Positions 1 to 5,698 of a stretch of DNA of 5,962 nt are shown in pieces (position 1 is the first letter of the stretch; each line of letters begins with the position of its first letter). The notes beneath the pieces are model-generated. The model had not been told where the DNA came from and did no database searches. It saw only the letters and a program-made list of their open reading frames with translations. A program made the position numbers and the translations under genes. The stretch covers positions 1 to 5,962 of the forward strand of contig JAHELO010000114.1 of the NCBI GenBank assembly GCA_024644145.1. Direction: 5' to 3'. The DNA is from Christiangramia sp. Its GTDB lineage: Bacteria > Bacteroidota > Bacteroidia > Flavobacteriales > Flavobacteriaceae.

Positions 1-174
1 TTAGATTACGCGACGCCTATGATTCAGCAAAAAAAAGCCGAAAACATTGTTTGTGGCTGGGTTAACTTGCACAATAATGAATATGATGTATTTTTGTGGC
101 AAATTGCTCCTGATGGCAGTACGCGCCTTAACGAAGAGGAGCTGATGAAATTATACTTACCTACACATGAGTGA
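1..174 (+). CDS. C-terminal fragment of an unrecognised protein (5' end outside window)
   Basis: Frame 1 is open from the first base to a TGA at 172-174, giving the last 57 residues of a protein that starts outside the window. The fragment is moderately charged, has no membrane segment, and contains a Trp/Asn/Tyr-rich stretch (residues ~20-33, GWVNLHNNEYDVF) followed by an acidic segment with LNEEELMKLYLP near the end. I do not recognise the family. In related clusters the gene before the ACP is often a LpxL-like acyltransferase, but those commonly end in an aromatic FN(Y/F)YxFW-type tail, which is absent here, so I do not make that call. Its stop overlaps the ACP start by 8 bases, which suggests the same operon and translational coupling. 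That the frame is coding is fairly secure because of this overlap and the unbroken frame; the function is unknown. Confidence 0.7.
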   Translation, partial: LDYATPMIQQKKAENIVCGWVNLHNNEYDVFLWQIAPDGSTRLNEEELMKLYLPTHE

Positions 175-424
175 CCTGCATACCGAATTAAAAAAAAGCA
201 TTATAGAACAACTTAACCTTGAAGATATGGAGGTTAATGAGATAGAAAATGACGAGCATCTGTTCGGCGATGGCCTTGGCCTGGATAGTATTGATGCTCT
301 GGAGCTTATCGTGCTTCTGGAAAAAGATTATGGTATTAAACTTACAGACCCTAATCAGGGAAAAGAGATCTTCAGTTCTATTAATAGTATGGTCGATTTT
401 ATCGAGAAAAACCGGACCATATAA
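167..424 (+). CDS. Acyl carrier protein (phosphopantetheine-binding)
   Basis: An 85-residue acidic protein of normal ACP size. The 4'-phosphopantetheine attachment motif is clear: GLDSIDALE at residues 38-46, with Ser41 as the expected modified serine. It is followed by a typical helix II/III segment (LIVLLEKDYGIKL). Acidic residues dominate helix II, as in ACPs that dock to ketosynthases. The ATG at 167 lies within the end of the upstream gene; no strong Shine-Dalgarno sits at the right distance, which is common in Bacteroidota. A ketosynthase follows after only 3 bases. The arrangement points to a dedicated pathway ACP that carries the growing polyene chain rather than the housekeeping AcpP, which usually sits beside fabF of primary fatty acid synthesis; the other neighbours here are secondary-metabolite genes. 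The domain call is very safe; the pathway role is inferred from context. Confidence 0.95.
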   Translation: MSDLHTELKKSIIEQLNLEDMEVNEIENDEHLFGDGLGLDSIDALELIVLLEKDYGIKLTDPNQGKEIFSSINSMVDFIEKNRTI

Positions 425-427
425 TTT

Positions 428-1615
428 ATGAAAGGTGTGGCCATAACCGGTATGGGAATAATTTCTGCTATAGGCAGGAATTCTGAAGAAACCCATACAG
501 GCTTAAAGAAGGCTATTAGCGGAATTGGTCTCCCGGAGATTCTGGCAACAAATCATAAAGATCTACCGGTAGGAGAAATAAAACTAAGTAATGCAGAATT
601 ATCTGAATTACTGCATTTGCCCGAAGGACATTGCTACACACGCGCAGCATTACTTGGCGCCTGTGCAATATCTGATCTATTAAAAAATACTGGCTATGGG
701 GAATTTCCTGAAGAAACCGGATTTATATCTGGGACCAGCGTAGGAGGAATAGATCTTACTGAAGAGCACTTTTACGATTATATAGATGACCCGGGTACCC
801 GAAGATTTATTCCTGCGCAACACCCGGGATTCACAACAGAAAAAATTGCAGAATATTTTAAGATCAGTGGGTTAGTGACCACTATAAGTACGGCCTGTTC
901 TTCTTCGGCCAACGCGATAGCATTGGGTGCCCGTATGATACGGTCTGGCAGATTAAAAAGGGTAATCGTGGGTGGCACAGACTGCCTGACGAAATTTACT
1001 ATTAATGGCTTTAATTCCTTAAAAATTCTTTCGCAAAGCGAATGCCGCCCATTTGATAACCATCGTGAAGGACTTAACCTGGGCGAGGCTGCGGCCTATA
1101 TTTTATTGGAGGCAGAAGATTGTATTAATGATAAGCCGGTACTGGGACGTATTACTGGTTATGGAAATGCGAATGACGCATACCATCAAACTGCTTCTTC
1201 TGAAACCGGAGAAGGTGCCTACCTGGCTATTACTAAAGCCATAGCTAAAGCGGGTATTTCTTCAACCGAGATCGATTATATTAATGCTCACGGCACAGGT
1301 ACCATAAATAATGACCAGTCTGAAAGCGTAGCTTTAAAAAGAATCTTCGGGGAGTGGTTGCCCGAATTTAGTTCTACCAAGGCTTATACAGGACATACCC
1401 TGGGAGCTGCCGGTGCAGTTGAGGCTGTTTTTAGCCTCATGGCTCTCCAGAATGATGAAATCTATCCCAACCTGAATTTTGAGACAGAAATGCAGGAAAC
1501 AGGTTTACGGCCGGTTGAAATTTTACAAAAAAAAGTTCTAAAAACCGTGCTATCTAATTCCTTTGGTTTTGGTGGTAATTGTACAGCTCTAATATTTCAG
1601 CGGGATGGGTTGTAA
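428..1615 (+). CDS. Beta-ketoacyl-ACP synthase, FabF-type (elongating ketosynthase)
   Basis: A 395-residue cytosolic condensing enzyme of the KAS I/II family, close to the usual ~400-410 residues. The N-terminus opens with the family's VAITGMGIISAIG. All catalytic positions are visible: nucleophile Cys157 in STACSSSANAI, His288 in INAHGTGT, Lys318 in SSTKAYTGH, His323 in TGHTLGAAGA, and the C-terminal SNSFGFGGN loop (376-384). It should therefore perform decarboxylative Claisen condensation of an acyl chain with malonyl-ACP. It begins 3 bases after the ACP and ends overlapping, by 11 bases, a ketosynthase-like gene lacking the active site. An active KS next to an inactive partner matches the KS/CLF heterodimer (ApeO:ApeC) reported for aryl polyene synthases. 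A primary fatty acid role (true FabF) is possible but less likely given the neighbours. Confidence 0.95.
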   Translation: MKGVAITGMGIISAIGRNSEETHTGLKKAISGIGLPEILATNHKDLPVGEIKLSNAELSELLHLPEGHCYTRAALLGACAISDLLKNTGYGEFPEETGFISGTSVGGIDLTEEHFYDYIDDPGTRRFIPAQHPGFTTEKIAEYFKISGLVTTISTACSSSANAIALGARMIRSGRLKRVIVGGTDCLTKFTINGFNSLKILSQSECRPFDNHREGLNLGEAAAYILLEAEDCINDKPVLGRITGYGNANDAYHQTASSETGEGAYLAITKAIAKAGISSTEIDYINAHGTGTINNDQSESVALKRIFGEWLPEFSSTKAYTGHTLGAAGAVEAVFSLMALQNDEIYPNLNFETEMQETGLRPVEILQKKVLKTVLSNSFGFGGNCTALIFQRDGL

Positions 1616-2666
1616 AATATACATTAATGGAATATCAAATATATCTCCACAAACAGATTCTGTTTTTGAAGACCAGGCACCTCTTGAATATGAGACTAAT
1701 ATTCTTCCGTCACTAAAACAGGACTATAAGTCTTTTATTAAGCCCATGATGCTTCGCAGAATGTCTAGTGCAGTGAAAATGGGAATATTCTGTGCCAAGC
1801 AGGCATTGCTGGAGGCAGAAGTTACAATGCCAGATGCTATCCTGGTGGGAACAGGACAGGGATGCTTACAGGATACTGAGAAGTTTTTAGTTAATATGCT
1901 GAATACCAATGAAGGTTTGTTAAGTCCTACATCCTTCATTCAATCTACTCATAATACTGTCGCCGGACAGATAGCCCTGGATCTGAAATGCCAGGCTTAT
2001 AATATGACCTTTTCTCAAAATGCTGCTTCCTTTGAAAGTGCTTTAATAGATGCGCTACTGCAAATTGAAGAAAAAGAGGTCAAAAATATTCTGGTTGGTG
2101 GTGTAGATGAAATTTCTCCTCAGTTTACCGGTTTTCAGAAATTGAATGCACAGATAAAGGATGAAAATTTAAATAATCTGGATCTTTTTGAGTCCAATAC
2201 ACCGGGAACCATTGTTTCAGAAACTGCAGCTTTTTTTTCTTTAAGTTCCGTGAAAAGGGCAACATCCTATGCCCGTTTAATCGATGTTCAGGTTTTAAAT
2301 ATTCTGGAACCTTCAGATCTTACCCGGAGAATTGAGCGCTTTTTGGAGAAGAATGAAATCGCCGAGGTTGACCTCGTGATTCTGGGTAAAAATGGAGATA
2401 ATAGATATGATCGCTATTATGATGAAATTCAGCAGGGTATTTTTTCAGATAAATGTCAGCTTGGTTATAAAAATCTCGTAGGCGATAATAATTCGGTTTC
2501 ATCGTATGCTCTATGGCTGGCTTCCAAAATCCTCAAAGAAAAAAAGATTCCGGAGATTTTCATGCTGAATGCTTTAACTTGCAATAAACCCGAAAAAATT
2601 TTGATATATAATCAATATCTGGGTAGAAACCACGGATTAATTCTATTGGAAACCTGTGACTTTTAG
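1605..2666 (+). CDS. Ketosynthase-like protein without catalytic residues (chain-length-factor-like)
   Basis: A 353-residue protein, about 40 residues shorter than the active ketosynthase before it. Thiolase-fold features remain: VGTGQGC (81-87), PTSFIQSTHNTVAGQIAL (108-125), a core strand/helix MTFSQNAASFESAL (134-147), NILVGGVDEI (161-170), and a C-terminal NHGLILLET strand. Aligning by eye with the upstream KS, the nucleophile Cys position holds Asn139; the NAHGT His region reads ILGKNGDN, and the GHTLGAAG region reads LVGDNNSVSS, so both active-site His are gone. It resembles the Ketoacyl-synt_2-type proteins of aryl polyene and flexirubin clusters, where ApeC forms a heterodimer with the active KS. 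I infer a non-catalytic partner that shapes the chain-length cavity. The ATG at 1605 overlaps the KS end by 11 bases, suggesting coupled translation of the two subunits. A pseudogene is unlikely because the frame is intact and the fold motifs are kept. Confidence 0.85.
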   Translation: MGCKIYINGISNISPQTDSVFEDQAPLEYETNILPSLKQDYKSFIKPMMLRRMSSAVKMGIFCAKQALLEAEVTMPDAILVGTGQGCLQDTEKFLVNMLNTNEGLLSPTSFIQSTHNTVAGQIALDLKCQAYNMTFSQNAASFESALIDALLQIEEKEVKNILVGGVDEISPQFTGFQKLNAQIKDENLNNLDLFESNTPGTIVSETAAFFSLSSVKRATSYARLIDVQVLNILEPSDLTRRIERFLEKNEIAEVDLVILGKNGDNRYDRYYDEIQQGIFSDKCQLGYKNLVGDNNSVSSYALWLASKILKEKKIPEIFMLNALTCNKPEKILIYNQYLGRNHGLILLETCDF

Positions 2667-3426
2667 ACTGATCAAGATCTTATTCGCAATTGTCCTGTTG
2701 TGTTCTGCAATATTGTACATTGTGAATATATGGCCTGTCTGGCCAGTCATTCTTATCATTCTCTTTTATCTTAGTCTGGTCTTGATATTATCTTCAAATA
2801 TTCGCTTCAATTTTTTCGTAAGAGCTTATAATAACAATCCAGATTTTTCTGAAAATGCGGTAGCGCTTAGCTTTGATGATGGCCCGGAAGAATTCACACT
2901 GGAGATCCTGGACATTTTAGATAAGTTTGGTGTAAAATCGGCTTTTTTCTGTATTGGTAAAAATATTGAAAAGCATCCTGAAATCTTTAAGGAGATTATA
3001 AGAAGAGGTCACATAGTGGGTAACCATAGTTATTCTCATACCCGGTTAATGGGGTTTTTAGGTAGAAAAAAAATAATTGAGGAAATTGAGCGCTGCAACG
3101 AAATTGCTGAAAAGGTTGGAGGTGTGAATATGAAATTATTTCGTCCTCCCTTTGGTATAATAAATCCAAAAATCAAACGGGCCCTACAACATACAGGGCA
3201 TAAAGTAATGGGATGGAATGTGCGGCCGTATGACGCTGTAACGCGGTCACCTGAGAGGGTTCTGGAGAGAATTACCAAAGATTTAAAGAAGGGTGACCTT
3301 ATATTGCTGCATGATAATATGCCTAAAACCGCATATATATTGGAACAGTTATTGGTAATTTTAGAGCGACGTAATATCAGTACCATAAGACCTGATAAAT
3401 TATTTGAAATTCATGCGCATAATTAA
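2656..3426 (+). CDS. Membrane-anchored polysaccharide deacetylase family protein (NodB domain)
   Basis: A 256-residue protein with two hydrophobic N-terminal segments (residues ~5-24 and ~28-46), then a NodB-homology carbohydrate esterase 4 domain (~67-250). The metal-site motifs are complete: SFDDGP (72-77; Asp74 likely base, Asp75 metal ligand), HSYSH (124-128; metal His124 and His128), RPPFG (163-167), GWNVRPYD (186-193) and LLHD (217-220). It is therefore probably an active, metal-dependent de-N- or O-acetylase. The start is a GTG at 2656; no ATG precedes the first hydrophobic segment, and GGAAA lies just upstream. It overlaps the preceding gene by 11 bases. The substrate is unknown: acetylated sugar on the pigment lipid, a cell-surface glycan, or an acetyl/acyl ester intermediate. 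Homologues in flavobacterial pigment clusters are familiar, but their role is not established to my knowledge. The family call is secure, the substrate is not. Confidence 0.92.
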   Translation: MTFRLIKILFAIVLLCSAILYIVNIWPVWPVILIILFYLSLVLILSSNIRFNFFVRAYNNNPDFSENAVALSFDDGPEEFTLEILDILDKFGVKSAFFCIGKNIEKHPEIFKEIIRRGHIVGNHSYSHTRLMGFLGRKKIIEEIERCNEIAEKVGGVNMKLFRPPFGIINPKIKRALQHTGHKVMGWNVRPYDAVTRSPERVLERITKDLKKGDLILLHDNMPKTAYILEQLLVILERRNISTIRPDKLFEIHAHN

Positions 3427-4036
3427 TCTTTTCGTTTTCCTTTTCAGTATTAATATGCTGGCTCAAACCGGCCCTTTAAACGATTCAGAACAACAAGTTT
3501 TTAGGTCCAGTGTGATTGGAAAATCTAATGATATCCAAAGCTTTACTGCACAATTTAGCCAAACCAGGCACATGACGATGTTGGAGGGAGAGCCTCAAAG
3601 CAGGGGTAATGTTTATTATAAATCACCAAATACGCTCAAATGGGAATATACCTCACCATATAACTATAAGTTATTGTTCAAAGATTCCCGGCTTTTTATT
3701 GTGGAAGAAGGACAGCTTTCTCAGGTCGATCTTTCCTCTAATAAGCTTTTTGAAAAGATGGGAGAATTAGTTGCCGGAAGCTTGAACGGTAAGATATTGA
3801 TGGCCGAAAAAGATTTTAATATCACCTACCATCAGTCAGGTAAATTTGTAAAGGCTATTATTATACCTAAAGACCAGGGGCTAAAAGGAATGTTTAGTGA
3901 GATCTGGATCAGTTTTAATACAGATCATTTAATTAGGTCGGTTAGGTTAATAGACGCCTCTGGAGATTATACCGAAATTTCTATGAGTAATATTAAAATT
4001 AATCAACCTATTCCTTCTTCAGTTTTTGAAAACTAA
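3413..4036 (+). CDS. LolA-like outer membrane lipoprotein carrier protein
   Basis: A 207-residue secreted protein. The first 17 residues form a signal peptide (Arg2, hydrophobic core NLFVFLFSINML, likely cut after Ala17), so the product should be periplasmic. The mature part has the LolA-type beta-sheet signature: IQSFTAQFSQTRHM (41-54), then RGNVYYKSPNTLKWEY (64-79), PYNYKLLFKDSRLFIVEEG (82-100) and a late GLKGMFSEIWISF region (156-168). I start it at the ATG at 3413 (14-base overlap with the deacetylase gene) rather than at a TTG three codons earlier, because the ATG gives a normal signal peptide. LolA-like proteins are a standing part of aryl polyene clusters (ApeL in E. coli) and are thought to ferry the hydrophobic product across the periplasm, probably handed over by the MMPL protein encoded at the window's end. 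It may instead be a general LolA, but location argues for a pathway-specific one. Confidence 0.88.
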   Translation: MRIINLFVFLFSINMLAQTGPLNDSEQQVFRSSVIGKSNDIQSFTAQFSQTRHMTMLEGEPQSRGNVYYKSPNTLKWEYTSPYNYKLLFKDSRLFIVEEGQLSQVDLSSNKLFEKMGELVAGSLNGKILMAEKDFNITYHQSGKFVKAIIIPKDQGLKGMFSEIWISFNTDHLIRSVRLIDASGDYTEISMSNIKINQPIPSSVFEN

Positions 4037-4064
4037 AGTATCTTGGTCTTTCTAACTTTTAAAT

Positions 4065-4430
4065 ATGGTTTTGAAGGACTTTTATGAGGTGGCAAATACC
4101 TCAGTTGCGGGAGATTCCGCATTAACTACCTTAAGGGTAAATAAAGATCATGATATTTATAAAGGCCACTTTCCTGGCAGGCCGGTCACTCCGGGCGTAG
4201 TGCTAATGCAATTATTTAAAGAGGAGGCAGAACGTATTTTTGATAAGGACTTGCAGTTGGTTAGAGCCGAAAACGTAAAATTCACCGCTGTATTCGATCC
4301 AACACAGGATAATGAATTAATTCTCGATTCCCACCTTACTGAAACCGATGAATTTGTTAAGCTTAAAGGTATTGCTAAAAACAAAAACGGGATCGTTCTA
4401 AAAATAAGCTCCCTGTATAAGTCCTTGTAA
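4065..4430 (+). CDS. FabZ-like (3R)-hydroxyacyl-ACP dehydratase, hotdog fold
   Basis: A 121-residue protein, short for FabZ (usually ~140-150), of the single-hotdog dehydratase type. The hallmark segment DHDIYKGHFPGRPVTPGV lies at residues 28-45, with His35 in GHFPG as the likely catalytic His. The second catalytic residue in FabZ is a Glu on the following helix (PGVLIIEAxAQ); here the matching position is Gln49 (PGVVLMQLF). It would dehydrate beta-hydroxyacyl-ACP intermediates to build the conjugated double bonds. In aryl polyene systems two dehydratases (ApeI and ApeP) have been reported to form a heterodimer, so this one may be a subunit of a pair whose partner lies outside the window. The ATG at 4065 follows the LolA-like gene by 28 bases with AT-rich DNA immediately upstream, usual for Bacteroidota starts. 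A thioesterase of the same fold is less likely because of the HFPGxPxxPG signature. Confidence 0.88.
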   Translation: MVLKDFYEVANTSVAGDSALTTLRVNKDHDIYKGHFPGRPVTPGVVLMQLFKEEAERIFDKDLQLVRAENVKFTAVFDPTQDNELILDSHLTETDEFVKLKGIAKNKNGIVLKISSLYKSL

Positions 4431-4467
4431 ATGTTAATTTCTGCTATGTTCCTCCCTGAATAAATAA

Positions 4468-4475
4468 TACTTTTG
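4468..4475 (+). promoter_or_regulatory. Candidate Bacteroidota-type promoter -7 element
   Basis: TACTTTTG is an exact match to the Bacteroidota housekeeping -7 consensus TAnnTTTG and lies in the 62-base gap before the glycosyltransferase gene. The -33 region is weak: only TGTT around 4447-4450 is at about the right distance, with no proper TTG. A start a few bases downstream would leave a very short leader before the GTG at 4493. A small perfect dyad, TTTGC-A-GCAAA (4472-4482), overlaps the element and could be an operator or chance. This is a motif match in AT-rich DNA, so confidence is moderate. Confidence 0.45.
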
Positions 4476-4479
4476 CAGC

Positions 4480-4485
4480 AAAGGA
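4480..4485 (+). promoter_or_regulatory. Ribosome binding site supporting a GTG start
   Basis: AAAGGA ends 7 bases before the GTG at 4493. It supports that GTG as the glycosyltransferase start, since no ATG occurs in frame between the upstream in-frame stop (TGA at 4457-4459) and the conserved GT2 core. Confidence 0.5.
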
Positions 4486-4492
4486 TTTCAGA

Positions 4493-5698
4493 GTGATTAT
4501 AAAACCGGTTTTTCAGGACAGATTTGAGGATCTTAACTGCTGCGTGATTGTGCCTACCTACAATAATGCTCATAGCCTTAATAGTTTTCTAACCGATCTT
4601 AAATATTATACCCACAATATTATAGTCATCAATGATGGCTCTACAGATGCTACTCCCGGAATCCTTGAACAACATCCTGAAATTCATTTACTGGTGCATC
4701 GGGAAAATAAGGGGAAAGGGATGGCATTGAAAACCGGTTTCACACAGGCATTAGAACTGGGATTTGAGTATGCCATTACCATAGACTCAGACGGCCAACA
4801 TTATCCAGATGACCTCGATGTCTTTCTAAGTGAGCTGGAGTCCCGAAAACCTAATGACTCTGAATTACTTTTAGTAGGAGACAGGAGAATGGGACGGGAA
4901 GGTATACCCGGAAAAAGTAGTAAAGGCAACCGTTTTTCAAATTTCTGGTATCTCGTGGTTACTGGTATAGAACTGAATGATACCCAGAGTGGATACAGAT
5001 TATACCCGGTAAAACTTATAAATTCCCTTAAACTAATTACCTGGAAATTTGAATTGGAGATCGAAGTATTAGTAAAAGCTGCCTGGAAAAAAGCAGATGT
5101 AAAGAATATTCCTATTAAGGTCCACTATCAGGAAGGTGAAAGGGTAACTCATTTCAGGCCATTCTGGGATATTGTGAGGATCGTCCTGCTATATATGTGG
5201 TTTGTACTGGTAAGTTTCTTTTATATACATCCAAGAAATAAATACCAGGATTTTAAGAATAAAGGTTTTAAGAAGTTCTGGAAAGAGGATATTATAAAAA
5301 GTCAGGAGCCACCGCATAAAAAAGCGGCCGCGATTGCTCTTGGTATTTTTGTGGGAATATCCCCGTTCTGGGGTTTACATACTCTCCTGGTCTTTACACT
5401 TGCCGCAGTTTTCAAATTAAATAAGGTTATAGCCTTTTTATTCTCCAATATAAGTATACCGCCTTTAATACCATTAATTGTTTACGCCAGCTATCAGGCA
5501 GGTTCCCTGATTACGGGACATGGTTTTGATTGGAACCTTCAGCTACAGAATATAGATTCGAGTACTAAAGTTTTTATGGGACTTTGGCAGTATATCATTG
5601 GAAGTTTTACACTTGCTATTGTGATGTCTGTTAGCCTGGGAATAGTATTTTATTTTTTATTTTCGGTGCAAAACCAGAAGCAGTTGGTAAAACCTTAA
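4493..5698 (+). CDS. Family 2 glycosyltransferase with C-terminal DUF2062 membrane domain
   Basis: A 401-residue two-part protein. Residues ~16-220 are a GT-A family 2 transferase of the DPM1/DPG-synthase kind: CVIVPTYNNA (17-26), INDGSTD (46-52) for nucleotide binding, DSDGQH (98-103) with the Asp98/Asp100 metal-binding DxD, DTQSGYRLYP (163-172) and FELEIE (186-191). A hydrophobic helix follows (~228-245). Residues ~275-392 form a DUF2062 domain with KKAAAIALGIFVGISPFWGLHT and further membrane segments (~311-333, ~365-391). The GT part should face the cytosol and move a sugar from a nucleotide- or lipid-linked donor to a lipid acceptor; here that is plausibly a membrane anchor for the pigment. 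The start is a GTG with an AAAGGA site upstream. Its stop shares one base with the exporter start (TAATG). The donor and acceptor cannot be read from the sequence. Confidence 0.9.
   Translation: MIIKPVFQDRFEDLNCCVIVPTYNNAHSLNSFLTDLKYYTHNIIVINDGSTDATPGILEQHPEIHLLVHRENKGKGMALKTGFTQALELGFEYAITIDSDGQHYPDDLDVFLSELESRKPNDSELLLVGDRRMGREGIPGKSSKGNRFSNFWYLVVTGIELNDTQSGYRLYPVKLINSLKLITWKFELEIEVLVKAAWKKADVKNIPIKVHYQEGERVTHFRPFWDIVRIVLLYMWFVLVSFFYIHPRNKYQDFKNKGFKKFWKEDIIKSQEPPHKKAAAIALGIFVGISPFWGLHTLLVFTLAAVFKLNKVIAFLFSNISIPPLIPLIVYASYQAGSLITGHGFDWNLQLQNIDSSTKVFMGLWQYIIGSFTLAIVMSVSLGIVFYFLFSVQNQKQLVKP

Noticed and set aside
188..496. 102-codon open frame on the - strand across the ACP gene
   Set aside because: It lies opposite a clear ACP and the start of the KS; its translation is low-complexity in character with no recognisable motif. 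It is an antisense shadow.
1605..2666. Degenerate ketosynthase as a pseudogene
   Set aside because: The frame is intact, fold motifs are kept and the gene overlaps both neighbours; inactive KS-like partners are normal in this pathway type.
3036..3386. 116-codon - strand open frame opposite the deacetylase
   Set aside because: It is antisense to the conserved catalytic motifs of the deacetylase; no independent support.
3404..3412. TTG start three codons upstream for the LolA-like gene
   Set aside because: The ATG at 3413 gives a standard signal peptide with a basic residue next to the start; TTG starts are rarer and add nothing.
4053..4060. TAACTTTT as a promoter -7 element before the dehydratase gene
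   Set aside because: It misses the final G of TAnnTTTG, and the only nearby TTG (4043-4045) is too close to act as a -33 box.
4431..4492. Terminator in the gap after the dehydratase gene
   Set aside because: The only dyad is 5+5 bases around a single base, cannot form a hairpin loop, and is not followed by a T run.
4157..4573. 138-codon - strand open frame across the dehydratase, the gap and the GT2 start
   Set aside because: It is antisense to two genes with definite family motifs and shows no domain of its own.
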